A stretch of DNA of 64,000 bases from assembly GCF_015776785.2 (NCBI RefSeq), contig NZ_LFMD02000003.1, forward strand, positions 397,798 to 461,797, written 5' to 3'. Positions 17,364-25,158 of this stretch are shown one piece after another (position 1 is the first letter of the stretch; the number at the start of each line of letters is the position of its first letter). Source of the stretch: Kitasatospora sp. SUK 42. GTDB taxonomy: Bacteria > Actinomycetota > Actinomycetes > Streptomycetales > Streptomycetaceae. Under the pieces are notes generated by a model, which did not search any database, was not told the origin of the DNA, and saw only the letters and a list, made by a program, of their open reading frames with translations. The position numbers were made by a program, and so were the translations under genes.

Positions 17364-18623
17364 ATGAACGTCTCCCTGCTCGACGGCTGGTTCCCCTGGA
17401 CGGTCCAGGCCGCCGCCCTCGCCCTGTTCGTGACCGCGGTGGGCTGGCGGGACCGGAAGTGGCGGCTCAAGTGGGGGCCCATCGCGCTCGGTTCGGCGCT
17501 GGCGATCACCGTGGTCGCCGCCGTCGCCGTGCTCGCGCTGGCCGGGATCACGGATCCGATCCCGTTCGGGGTGTGGCTGTGGAGCGGGGTGGCGATCGCG
17601 GCGCTGAGCGTGCTCGGCTTCGGGTGGCGCGGGGCCCGGTGGTGGCGGCGGGCTCTGGTGGCGCCGACCGTGGTGCTGGCGCTGTTCTGCGTCGCGAACA
17701 GCGTCAACGTCGCCACCGGCTACTACCCGACGCTGGACGACGCGATCGGCGAGCTCGGAGGGCAGCCGCTGCCGGACCAGATCACCGTGCCCGACCTGGC
17801 CGGGATCCACGGCAAGACCAAGACCGGCCGCATCGTCCAGGTCGACATACCGGACACCGCGAGCGGCTTCGCCCACCGCCAGGAACTGGTCTACCTGCCG
17901 CCGGCCTGGTTCCGCAGCCAGACCCGGCCCAAGCTGCCGGTGCTGGAGATGATCGGCGGCGAGTTCGCGGCGCCGGACAACTGGATCCGCTCCGGGAACG
18001 CCGTCAGGACCGCCGACGAGTTCGCCGCCAAGCACAACGGCTTCGCGCCGATCCTGGTGTTCGTGGACGCCACCGGCGGATTCCGGGTGGACACCGAGTG
18101 CGTGGACGGCCCGCACGGCAACTCCGAGAGCCACCTGCTCAAGGACGTCCCGCCGTTCGTCCAGAAGACCTTCAACGCCGCCACCGACCCGCACAAGTGG
18201 GGCGTGGCCGGCTGGTCGATGGGCGGCACCTGCGCCTTCGACCTGGTCGTCGAACATCCCAACGTCTTCACCCACTTCGGCGACTTCTCCGGCGACAAGG
18301 GTCCGTTCATCGGCGACAAGGACCACACCGTCCAGGAGCTGTACGGCGGCGACGCCGCGGCCTGGGCCGCCCACGACCCGCTGACCGTCCTCGCCCACCA
18401 CCCCAAGTACCAGGGCGTCTCCGGCTACTTCGGCCAGGGCGACGAGGAGCACAGCCAGATCGAGTCCGCCAAGGCCCTGGAGACGGCCGCCAGGAAGGAC
18501 GGCATCCGCACCACCGACGCGGTCGGCTCCGGCAAGCACACCTGGCAGACCGGCGCGGCGACCTTCACCCAGGCCCTCCCCTGGCTCGCCGCCCAACTCG
18601 GCGTCCCGGGCACCCACGCCTAG
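17364..18623 (+). CDS. Membrane-anchored esterase, alpha/beta hydrolase (esterase D/antigen 85-like)
   Basis: 419 residues. Four N-terminal membrane helices (about residues 10-28, 38-62, 67-85 and 92-110) are followed by an extracytoplasmic hydrolase domain. The nucleophile elbow GWSMGG is near 287-292; HTWQ near 391 supplies a candidate catalytic His. The domain resembles the esterase D/mycolyltransferase (antigen 85) group, and related Streptomyces proteins are annotated as esterases; the acyl substrate is unknown. TAGCCT lies six bases before the ATG, suggesting a leaderless transcript. The stop (TAG) shares the palindrome CTAG with the stop of the convergent gene. Confidence 0.85.
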   Translation: MNVSLLDGWFPWTVQAAALALFVTAVGWRDRKWRLKWGPIALGSALAITVVAAVAVLALAGITDPIPFGVWLWSGVAIAALSVLGFGWRGARWWRRALVAPTVVLALFCVANSVNVATGYYPTLDDAIGELGGQPLPDQITVPDLAGIHGKTKTGRIVQVDIPDTASGFAHRQELVYLPPAWFRSQTRPKLPVLEMIGGEFAAPDNWIRSGNAVRTADEFAAKHNGFAPILVFVDATGGFRVDTECVDGPHGNSESHLLKDVPPFVQKTFNAATDPHKWGVAGWSMGGTCAFDLVVEHPNVFTHFGDFSGDKGPFIGDKDHTVQELYGGDAAAWAAHDPLTVLAHHPKYQGVSGYFGQGDEEHSQIESAKALETAARKDGIRTTDAVGSGKHTWQTGAATFTQALPWLAAQLGVPGTHA

Positions 18624-19318
18624 AGCGGAGGTGCCGTCGCCCGGTCCGGGAACGTGACCTTGTTCAGGCACGGGAGCGACCATTCAGCCGACTTCTTCGC
18701 GACTCTCAACGCGATGTCCAGCCGGGCCTGCTGAGCCGCTGCGCTCTTGACGCCGGAGATCCGGCCGTCCTCCTGCACCCAGATCTCCAGGGCGACGACG
18801 CCCTGCTCCCTGGTGACCAGGTTGTCGCACCGGAAGGCCAAGCGAACCGCACCACCGGCCACCCATGTCTTGAGGTCAGGGCCCAGGTCCAACTGCCGCT
18901 CCGGGTCCGCTCTCGCCGGCCTGTGCCCCAGCTCGTACTCGCCGTGAAAGAAGACCTCAGTCATTCCCCAGACATCGATCGTCAACAGAACACGCTGGTT
19001 CCCCTTGACACCGCACGTCTGGTGCCTCACACCCGGCGTGAACCGCGACCCATCGTCGTCGTAGCCGCCAGTCGTGTGCCATACGGTGAACGTCCCTCCC
19101 TCGTCTCCCGCCAGCGCCCGGAGATCGCTGCGGTCCACCAGCGACCAGCAGGCACTCGCGGGCAACGTCAAGGGATCCCTCGACTCCCACCACCACAATC
19201 CACCAGCCACTCCGACGACCACCGCCAGCACCATCGCCAGCACCGCACGGCGCCGCGGTCGCCAGCCCCTTCGAGCCCCCGCATCGGCATCGAAGGTCCC
19301 AGCCGGTGTCTCAGGCAT
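18620..19318 (-). CDS. Membrane-anchored protein of unknown function, third gene of the WXG unit
   Basis: 232 residues; no family recognised. A basic N-terminus (RRGWRPRRR) precedes one membrane helix (about residues 24-45, VLAMVLAVVVGVAGGLWWW). The rest is predicted outside the membrane and has three Cys, the first in LPASACWSLVDRSDLRALAG. Its start overlaps the end of the large WXG-type gene by eight bases, so it belongs to that operon. An immunity, anchor or chaperone role is possible, but that is inference from position only. The stop shares CTAG with the convergent esterase gene. Confidence 0.65.
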   Translation of the reverse strand: MPETPAGTFDADAGARRGWRPRRRAVLAMVLAVVVGVAGGLWWWESRDPLTLPASACWSLVDRSDLRALAGDEGGTFTVWHTTGGYDDDGSRFTPGVRHQTCGVKGNQRVLLTIDVWGMTEVFFHGEYELGHRPARADPERQLDLGPDLKTWVAGGAVRLAFRCDNLVTREQGVVALEIWVQEDGRISGVKSAAAQQARLDIALRVAKKSAEWSLPCLNKVTFPDRATAPPL

Positions 19319-21020
19319 TGATCGCCCTCGTCAGAACGACCCCGTCCGCCAATCCCTGTTTCGTTCCATTGGCAGCTGTGGTGGCGAGCGTCTCCAGGTA
19401 GACCGGATCCAGCCCCTTGCCAGTGGCTGCATCCTTGATCGCCGTCTCTGCCGCGCCCGCCGCAGCATTCCGCCCGCTGTTGTAGGAGTCCGCCGCAAAG
19501 TCAGTCGCATACGTATCGATGTGATACCCCTTCGCGATGTTCTCGAAAATGCTGTCGGTGGGGAAGGCCAGAAGCTTGTCAGCACCGGGGATCTCCCCGA
19601 ATGCCTTGCCCGCAGTGGCCGTCCACACCTGCTTGGCCCACCCGACCTTCTTGTCGACGCTGTCGTTGTACGCGGCCATTTCCTGCTGCTTCTGGTTGTA
19701 GACCTCGTCCGTCGCAACAGCCGTCAGGATCCCGGCCACCTCGCCCCCCGGACGTGAGGCGTTCGTGATGGCTTCGCCGAACAACTCTCCGTACCTGTCC
19801 TTGTGCGACATGATGTCCTGGAGGTAGGCCGTGGTGTAGGCGTGCTGCGCCTGCGCGATCGTGCCGTAGGCGTCCGGGTTGCGGCCGAGGGCTCCGAGCA
19901 GCTTCTGCGTGGCCCCCTGGTCCAGGTTCGCCGCGGCTCCGTTGAGCGGCAGGGCGTGGTTGTTGTGGTCGACCGCCGTCTGAACGTCGCCCATGTACGA
20001 GGCCACCATGTGCCCGAAACTGGAGTCCATGTTCTCGAACAGCCCGCCCTTCTTCAGCAGCCCCGGCCCGTCCGTGTTCCCGAACCGGTCGGTCACCTCC
20101 TTCATCACCGCGCTCATCTCCGGTGTGTGCGGGGGCATCGGACCGTCTGTCGTGTCGTACGGCCTCCCGGTCGTGGCCGCTTCCAGCGCATGGCCGAGTG
20201 CGAGCGCTTCCTGCGGCGCGGCCGTGAAGTGCGGGCCGTGGTCCGGCTGGAAGTCCTGGAGGATGGAGTTGACCCCGGCGCCGGTCAGTTGCTTCAGGTA
20301 GGTGTTCGGCTGGCCGGTGGCCTTCACCGTGCCGTCCTCGTTGTAGACGGTCGCCGGGTCGTGGAAGAACTTCGTCGCCGCCGCAGGGCTGTGACCGAGC
20401 CCTTCCAGAGCTCCCGACAACGGATTCATGCCCGACCCGTCCTTGCCGAGGAAGAACGCCTCCACGATCGGAACACCGCCCTTGCTGACGGCGTCCTCCC
20501 AGCGCCCCGGGTTCTCCGCGCTGAGCTGGGTCATGTGCTCGACGATCGGATTGAGGAAGTGCGGGTCGTACGTGCCGGTTCGAAGGATGTTGGAGAGGAT
20601 CTGGTACCCGTAGGGGTTTCCGCCCTGCAACTGCTCGGGGAGCAGCCGGTACTGGGTGGCACCGGCCTTGCGCAGCCCCGCCTGCCATTCCTCCGTCAGG
20701 TGCGGCTGCTTGTCCCCGTTCGTCGCCGTGGCGAGGGTGAGACCGAGGTCCGCCTGCACCTCGGTGAGGACCTTCTTCGTCGCCTCACTGCCGTAATAGC
20801 CGCTGTACTCGGCCATCGATCCGTACGCCTTCAGGAACCCTTCCGGGCCGAGCGAGGTGTAGAAGGCCGTCGCGAAGCCGCGGTCGCCGGAGTGCGCCTT
20901 CAGCAACGCTTCGAGTTGCTGGATCTGCGTCGGGCTCGCCTTGTCCCCGAGCCTCATCAGGTCGACAGCCTGCTTCGCCTCCTGCTCCGCCGCCCCTCCC
21001 AGGGGCTTCTTGTTGAACAC
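19311..21020 (-). CDS. Large WXG-type protein, C-terminal part of a frameshifted gene
   Basis: 569 residues from the first ATG in this frame, but the frame is open and protein-like upstream to about 21130 (ANAIAKALSRANEADAAAAT). It continues the product of the ORF at 20957-21532 if one base is restored near 21135. Predicted mostly helical, without membrane segments. Phrases such as DRGFATAFYTSLGPEGFLKAYG and LGLTLATATNG are typical of large actinomycete proteins encoded after WXG100-like genes; none has a firmly known function. It may be a type VII secretion substrate. The gene is either a pseudogene or carries a sequencing error. Confidence 0.7.
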   Translation of the reverse strand: MFNKKPLGGAAEQEAKQAVDLMRLGDKASPTQIQQLEALLKAHSGDRGFATAFYTSLGPEGFLKAYGSMAEYSGYYGSEATKKVLTEVQADLGLTLATATNGDKQPHLTEEWQAGLRKAGATQYRLLPEQLQGGNPYGYQILSNILRTGTYDPHFLNPIVEHMTQLSAENPGRWEDAVSKGGVPIVEAFFLGKDGSGMNPLSGALEGLGHSPAAATKFFHDPATVYNEDGTVKATGQPNTYLKQLTGAGVNSILQDFQPDHGPHFTAAPQEALALGHALEAATTGRPYDTTDGPMPPHTPEMSAVMKEVTDRFGNTDGPGLLKKGGLFENMDSSFGHMVASYMGDVQTAVDHNNHALPLNGAAANLDQGATQKLLGALGRNPDAYGTIAQAQHAYTTAYLQDIMSHKDRYGELFGEAITNASRPGGEVAGILTAVATDEVYNQKQQEMAAYNDSVDKKVGWAKQVWTATAGKAFGEIPGADKLLAFPTDSIFENIAKGYHIDTYATDFAADSYNSGRNAAAGAAETAIKDAATGKGLDPVYLETLATTAANGTKQGLADGVVLTRAINA

Positions 21021-21532
21021 GGTCCGGTCGCTGCCGGTGTCCGCCGCGAGGGCGGTCGCGGCCGCGGCGTCCGCCTCGTTCGCGCGGGACAGTGCCTTCG
21101 CGATCGCATTCGCAACGGCCGTTGCCTTGTTGCGATGGACGTCGCGTACTCCGGATCGTTCTTCTCCGGCCCGGTCGCCGCGGGCCAGTGGACGGAACCG
21201 CCGCTGTCCACCGTCATCTTCTGGTCGGCGGCCGACCGGATCGCCGCTTCCAGGTCGGACCGGGCCCCGGCGATCTCCGTGTGAGCGTCCCGCAGCGCCT
21301 TCGCGATGCCGCTGGCCTCCTCGAAGGCCGCGTCGATCTCATTGCGGATGTTCGTGATGCTCTGCGCTGCCGCTTCGGCCGCCTGCCCGCTCCAACCGGA
21401 CCCTTGCAGAGGGGTGATCACGTCCCCGGTCAGTTCCGTGGAGAACCCCCAGTTCCTGACCATGGCCTCGTAATCACCGGCCAGGGTGTCGAGGCTCGAT
21501 ATCTGGGCGTGCCTCAGCTCTTCGAAGTTCAT
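20957..21532 (-). CDS. WXG-type N-terminal part of the frameshifted large protein
   Basis: The first 130 or so residues are protein-like and helical, with a WXG-type turn in LQGSGWSGQAAEAAAQSI (near 43-60) and a long helix FEEASGIAKALRDAHTEIAG. After DPEYATSIA the frame turns into Arg/Pro/Ser-rich nonsense. The sensible continuation (NKATAVANAIAKAL) is in the other frame, one base off. The ATG lies seven bases after the stop of the WXG100-like gene. Homologous arrangements in streptomycetes encode one long protein, so I read this as the 5' part of a single gene disrupted by a one-base loss near 21135. Confidence 0.7.
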   Translation of the reverse strand: MNFEELRHAQISSLDTLAGDYEAMVRNWGFSTELTGDVITPLQGSGWSGQAAEAAAQSITNIRNEIDAAFEEASGIAKALRDAHTEIAGARSDLEAAIRSAADQKMTVDSGGSVHWPAATGPEKNDPEYATSIATRQRPLRMRSRRHCPARTRRTPRPRPPSRRTPAATGPCSTRSPWEGRRSRRRSRLST

Positions 21533-21539
21533 TCCCGAC

Positions 21540-21989
21540 TCAGCTCATCCCGAAGTTCTGCGCGTTCGCGTGCTCCGCACGTGCATAGTTACCCGCGTTG
21601 GTACGCAGGGCCTCGGCCAGCTGCCCGATCGCGCCCTCCAGCGCCTTGACCTGATCGGTCCACACGCTGTTCGCGGTGGCTATCGCCGCCCTCAGCGCCC
21701 AGCCGGCCGGGAGGCCCTCAGCCGCGGACGCGTGAGCCGAGGGCTGCTTGCACGCTTGCGTGAACTTCGTCTTCAGGGTGTCGACATTGGTCGCCGCCCG
21801 GGTCAGCGCCTCCACGCTCACCGTTACGGTCGGTCCGGCCGACTGCGCGCTCGGCGCGTAGGCAGGTGCCGCAGTCCCGGAGGCCGCAGCCGCGAGGTCG
21901 GGGAACTGCTTCTTCGCCGCCTCCGTCAGGTTCCCGGCACCGTCGAAGAGCCATGGATTCATTCGCCGCTCAAAATCAAGATCAACCAT
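21540..21989 (-). CDS. Small WXG100-like protein (ESX/type VII substrate-like)
   Basis: 149 residues. An N-terminal segment (MVDLDFERRMNPWLFDG) and a flexible Ala/Ser region are followed by a helix-turn-helix hairpin of about 90 residues, VSVEALTRAATNVDTLKTKF then NSVWTDQVKALEGAIGQL, the size and pattern of WXG100/EspC-like proteins. These are often secreted through type VII systems together with the product of the next gene. The ATG at 21989 has GGGGGGA five bases upstream. It leads a three-gene unit ending at 18620, and a good promoter lies at 22055-22084. Confidence 0.68.
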   Translation of the reverse strand: MVDLDFERRMNPWLFDGAGNLTEAAKKQFPDLAAAASGTAAPAYAPSAQSAGPTVTVSVEALTRAATNVDTLKTKFTQACKQPSAHASAAEGLPAGWALRAAIATANSVWTDQVKALEGAIGQLAEALRTNAGNYARAEHANAQNFGMS

Positions 21990-22054
21990 CAAGTCCCCCC
22001 TGACAGAAGCTTTTTGGCCCCGAGTCCCCAACTCGAACGCCGCGTCGAACACGC

Positions 22055-22084
22055 ACTATAGGCGCGGTGGCCGACAGGTGTCAG
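22055..22084 (-). promoter_or_regulatory. Promoter of the WXG unit
   Basis: Minus-strand -35 CTGACA (22084-22079) and -10 TATAGT (22060-22055) with an 18-bp spacer, giving a short leader of roughly 60 bases to the ATG at 21989. Confidence 0.6.
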
Positions 22085-22462
22085 TTCCCTCCAACCACTG
22101 GTCACACGTGGCCCCGCATCCCCGACGGCCGCCGATGCCGCCGCCGGGGATGCAGGGTGCGGCGACGCCGCAGGTCAGATGGCCCGGGTCGGCGCTTGGG
22201 TCGCTGCGGGAAATCCTTGGCGTAGACAATTGCCGGGGCTTTGTCGCCCAGCACGCGGAGTTGCCGAGGCGAACTCGGTGATCCACTGACAGTCCCGTTG
22301 CCCGCAACGGAGATCCGGCGATCGGAGCGGCGCTTCGGTGCTCGCGTCGCGCCTGCGGTGGTCACCCCGGTTCACACATGGCCCCCGACCCACCCGCACA
22401 CATCTTCGCCACCGGAGCGCTGCAACTGCCGGGTCCGCGCGTTCCCGCAGCGAAATCCCGCT

Positions 22463-22491
22463 TTGCTCCCGGCGCCGCCGTGGCATAAATT
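22463..22491 (+). promoter_or_regulatory. Candidate promoter upstream of a short ORF
   Basis: -35 TTGCTC (22463-22468) and -10 TAAATT (22486-22491) with a 17-bp spacer. TAAATT stands out in this GC-rich region. It would read toward the short ORF at 22587. Confidence 0.35.
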
Positions 22492-22586
22492 TCGACCGCC
22501 GTCGACGCAAACGCCGCTGACCAGCCCCTTGATCACAGGGGTCGGGAGGCCGGACGGCGGCACGCCACGGGGGAAAGGGAACAGTC

Positions 22587-22658
22587 ATGTCGAGCGCCGG
22601 GACGGGGCACTTGAACGCTCGTCAGTCGACCGAGTCCACCACCACCCCGGCGCGCTGA
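22587..22658 (+). CDS. Possible 23-residue peptide
   Basis: A short ORF encoding a hydrophilic, Thr/Ser-rich peptide (begins MSSAGTGHLNARQS). The ATG is preceded by GGGGGAAAGGGA, one of the strongest ribosome-binding sites in the window, and by a plausible promoter about 95 bp upstream. A hairpin follows at 22701. No family is recognised and no downstream gene on this strand would make it a leader peptide. It could also be the surviving start of a decayed gene. Confidence 0.3.
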   Translation: MSSAGTGHLNARQSTESTTTPAR

Positions 22659-22700
22659 GCGCCTGCGGGCCGTACCGGTAGGCGTTCACCACCACAGACG

Positions 22701-22745
22701 GCCGCCCGGCCCGTCCGGCACAGGGGACCGGACGGACCGGGCGGC
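22701..22745. terminator. Terminator between the short ORF and the HNH gene
   Basis: An 18-bp stem with one mismatch (GCCGCCCGGCCCGTCCGG / CCGGACGGACCGGGCGGC), loop of nine. It lies just beyond the stop of the minus-strand nuclease gene and can act in both directions. Confidence 0.75.
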
Positions 22746-22766
22746 GCACCTCAGGCGGTCAGGCGG

Positions 22767-23324
22767 TCACAGCCCCAGGCGGCTGAGCGCCGTGGTCCAG
22801 TCGCTGGCGATCGCGCTGCGGGCCGCGTCGAGGCTGACCCTGCCGCCGCACACCGCGTTCTTGAGCTTGGTCTCGACCGAGTCCTTGCTCTGCGCCGGCT
22901 GGTTGCCGTAGCGCGGCTCGGGCCACAGGTTGCGCGGGTCGCGCGGCGCGCCGCCGAGCTCCAGCGGGACGAAGTGGTCCTCCTCGTAGTCCGACAGGTT
23001 GGTGTCGGCGTAGCCGTACTGCGCTATCTGCTGCGTCTTCAGCGCGTTGGTGTAGCTGGTCGGCGGGCGCACGGTGGCGGTCCAGCCGGAGACGCAGATG
23101 GTCTGGCCGATGGTGGCCTGCGTGACGTCCGGGTTGTACGCGCCGGGGGTGCAGGACGGGTCGGGCAGCGGCAGGTACGCCTGCGAACAACTCGCCGCGA
23201 GCGAGCCGGACCTGACGGGTGCGGACTTCGCCGGGGCGGAGGCCTGGGCCGTGCCGGTGGCGAGCCCGGCGGCCGCGAGGACGGCCGTCGCGGCGACGAC
23301 GGTGAGACGCTGACGGAGCATCAT
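22767..23324 (-). CDS. Secreted HNH-nuclease-like protein
   Basis: 185 residues with a clear Sec signal peptide (MMLRQRLTVVAATAVLAAAG, cleavage likely after AQA near 28). The mature part contains EEDHFVPLELGGAPRDPRNLWPEP (about 119-142), matching the Asp-His-x-Val-Pro-Leu...Gly-Gly...Asn-Leu-Trp pattern of a small group of HNH-like endonucleases, and Cys residues that may form disulphides. It probably cleaves nucleic acid outside the cell, for nutrition or competition. No immunity gene is apparent. The ATG at 23324 has AGGAG upstream. Confidence 0.78.
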   Translation of the reverse strand: MMLRQRLTVVAATAVLAAAGLATGTAQASAPAKSAPVRSGSLAASCSQAYLPLPDPSCTPGAYNPDVTQATIGQTICVSGWTATVRPPTSYTNALKTQQIAQYGYADTNLSDYEEDHFVPLELGGAPRDPRNLWPEPRYGNQPAQSKDSVETKLKNAVCGGRVSLDAARSAIASDWTTALSRLGL

Positions 23325-23453
23325 GGTGGCGCTCTCCTGGGCCGGCCCGGCCGGACGCCGGGCGACTGTGCCCATGACAGCACCGTCCGCGCGGCCACCG
23401 TCAGGCCCAGGACGTGAACGAGTGGCGACCATCCCTCCACATCCGGCGGGGCA

Positions 23454-24344
23454 TCACATGTCCAGCAACCGCGCCAGCAGCGCCGCCGGGCCCTCCGGGA
23501 GGCTGCCGTGGACGAGTTCGGTGCGGTGCACCAGCCGGGGTTCGGTGATCGGCGCGCGGGCGACGTCGGGCGCCCCGGCCAGCACCGGTTCGGGCAGCAG
23601 GGCGAGCCCGTGGCCGGTGGCGACCAGGGCGAGCAGTCCGCGCACGTCGGTGCCCCGGTAGCGGACCGCCGGCCGGAAGCCGTCGACGCCGGTGGCCGCG
23701 CGCAGCCGGGCCGCGGTCGGGGTGAGGTCGGGCGCGTCCAGCCAGCGGGCGGCCGACAGGTCGGCGAGCGCGACCCCGGTACGGCCGGCCAGCGGGTGTC
23801 CGACGGGGAGGGCGACCGCGACCGGCTGTTCGTCCACCGCGACGGTGGTCAGCGGGCCGACGTCGGGCAGCGGCAGCGGGTCGCTGGGTGCGGCGAGGCC
23901 GTCGATCAGCGCGAGGTCGACCTCCCCGGTGGCGACCTGGGCGGGCAGCACGTCCTGTGCGAGCACCCGGACGACCGGTTCCACGCTCGGGTACACCCGG
24001 CGCACCTCGCCGAGCGCGCGCCCCAGGGTCGCCCCGATCGCCAGCGGGGTGGCCCCGAGCACCAGCCGGGCGTTCGAGGCGCCGACCAGGCGCGCGACGT
24101 CGGCACGCGCCGCCTCCATTCGGACCAGCAGCGGCGCGGCGTGCTCCAGCAGCCGCCGCCCGGCCTCGGTGGGGCCGACCGGTCGGCGCACCAGCAGGGC
24201 CGCCCCCAGGTCGGCCTCCAGCGAGGCGATCTGCTGGGAGACCGCGGACTGGGTGTAGCCGAGCTCCCGGGCGGCCTCGGAGAAGGAGGCCAGGCGGGCG
24301 ACGGTGACGAAGGTGCGCAGCTGCTGGGGATCCACGGCAGTCAT
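23454..24344 (-). CDS. LysR-family transcriptional regulator
   Basis: 296 residues. An N-terminal winged helix-turn-helix (LRTFVTVARLASFSEAARELGYTQSAVSQQIASLE, given here only to show the fold start near residue 8) is followed by a periplasmic-binding-type effector domain from about 90 to the end. The true start is the ATG at 24344; the TTG one codon earlier is unlikely. It is divergent from the GATase-like/HD gene pair across a 70-bp gap, the standard LysR arrangement, so those genes are the probable targets. The inducer is unknown. Confidence 0.9.
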   Translation of the reverse strand: MTAVDPQQLRTFVTVARLASFSEAARELGYTQSAVSQQIASLEADLGAALLVRRPVGPTEAGRRLLEHAAPLLVRMEAARADVARLVGASNARLVLGATPLAIGATLGRALGEVRRVYPSVEPVVRVLAQDVLPAQVATGEVDLALIDGLAAPSDPLPLPDVGPLTTVAVDEQPVAVALPVGHPLAGRTGVALADLSAARWLDAPDLTPTAARLRAATGVDGFRPAVRYRGTDVRGLLALVATGHGLALLPEPVLAGAPDVARAPITEPRLVHRTELVHGSLPEGPAALLARLLDM

Positions 24345-24414
24345 CAACCGATCTGATCGAGATGTAAGAAATCATCGTTGGCGCTGATCTCGGGTTCGGG
24401 GTCAGGATAGCGGC

Positions 24415-25158
24415 ATGACCTACCTGACCCCGAGGGTCGCCCTGGTCGGCGACCGCTCCCCCGCCGTTCGCTCGCACGCCCGCATCCCCGGCCTGCTGGA
24501 CGTCCTCGCCGAGCGCGACCAGCTGGTCCTGGACGCCTACTGGATCCCCACCGGGGACGCCGGAGCGCCCGGTGCGCTGGACGGCTTCGACGCCGTCTGG
24601 CTCCTGCCCGGCAGCCCGTACCGCAGCGAGGCCGGCGCCCTGGCCGCCGTCCGGACCGCCCGCGAGCGCGGCATCCCCTTCCTCGGCACCTGCGCCGGGT
24701 TCCAGCACGCGGTGCTGGAGTACGCCCGCAACGTCTGCGGCATCACCGCGGCCGTCCACGGCGAGGCGGACCCGGACCGGCGGCAGGAGGAGCAGGTGAT
24801 CATCCCGCTCGCCTGCTCGCTGGTCGGCCACGAGGGCACCATCGTGATCGCCCCCGGCACCCTGGCCGAGCGCACCCTCGGCGCCACCCGCACGCTGGAG
24901 CGCTACCACTGCTCCTACGGCCTCAACTCCGCCCACCTGGACCGGCTGCGCGCCCACGGGCTGCGGTTCAGCGGCACGGACGAGTCCGGCGAGGTCCGCA
25001 TCCTGGAGCTGCCGGAGCACCCGTTCTTCCTCGCCTCGCTGTTCCAGCCCGAGCTGTCCGGCGACGGCACCCGGGCCCACCCGATGATCCGCGCCCTGGC
25101 CGCGGCCGCCGTCGCCCACGCGGACACCACCACCCCCACCCTGGAGGCCACCTCATGA
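24415..25158 (+). CDS. CTP synthase C-terminal-related GATase-like protein
   Basis: 247 residues resembling the glutamine amidotransferase half of CTP synthase without the synthetase half. The start is typical (TPRVALVGDRSPAVRSH), with LLPGSPYRSEAGAL and the nucleophile elbow GTCAGFQHAVLEYARNV (Cys near 100). At the place of the usual Phe-His-Pro-Glu the sequence is LFQPELSG, so the class-I catalytic His is replaced by Gln. This family is listed as CTP synthase C-terminal region-related; its reaction is not established to my knowledge. The stop overlaps the next start (ATGA). A LysR gene is divergent. Confidence 0.82.
   Translation: MTYLTPRVALVGDRSPAVRSHARIPGLLDVLAERDQLVLDAYWIPTGDAGAPGALDGFDAVWLLPGSPYRSEAGALAAVRTARERGIPFLGTCAGFQHAVLEYARNVCGITAAVHGEADPDRRQEEQVIIPLACSLVGHEGTIVIAPGTLAERTLGATRTLERYHCSYGLNSAHLDRLRAHGLRFSGTDESGEVRILELPEHPFFLASLFQPELSGDGTRAHPMIRALAAAAVAHADTTTPTLEATS

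Larger units (their letters stand above)
22085..22766. other. About 680 bp without a convincing protein gene
   Basis: Open frames here (for example 22175-22588 on the minus strand) encode Arg/Pro-rich sequence without domain-like character, so I treat them as chance. The stretch holds a possible promoter (22463-22491), a short ORF with a strong ribosome-binding site (22587-22658) and a terminator hairpin (22701-22745). It may be the remains of a lost gene. Confidence 0.55.

Noticed and set aside
17262..18683. 473-codon minus-strand open frame
   Set aside because: Shadow of the esterase gene, which has membrane helices and a GWSMGG elbow on the other strand.
20957..21150. Programmed ribosomal frameshift in the large WXG-type gene
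   Set aside because: No slippery heptamer or following pseudoknot-like structure is visible at the junction; a one-base loss explains the data better.
19803..21284. 493-codon plus-strand open frame
   Set aside because: Shadow of the large WXG-type gene; the minus-strand product is protein-like and this one is Arg/Val/Leu-biased nonsense.
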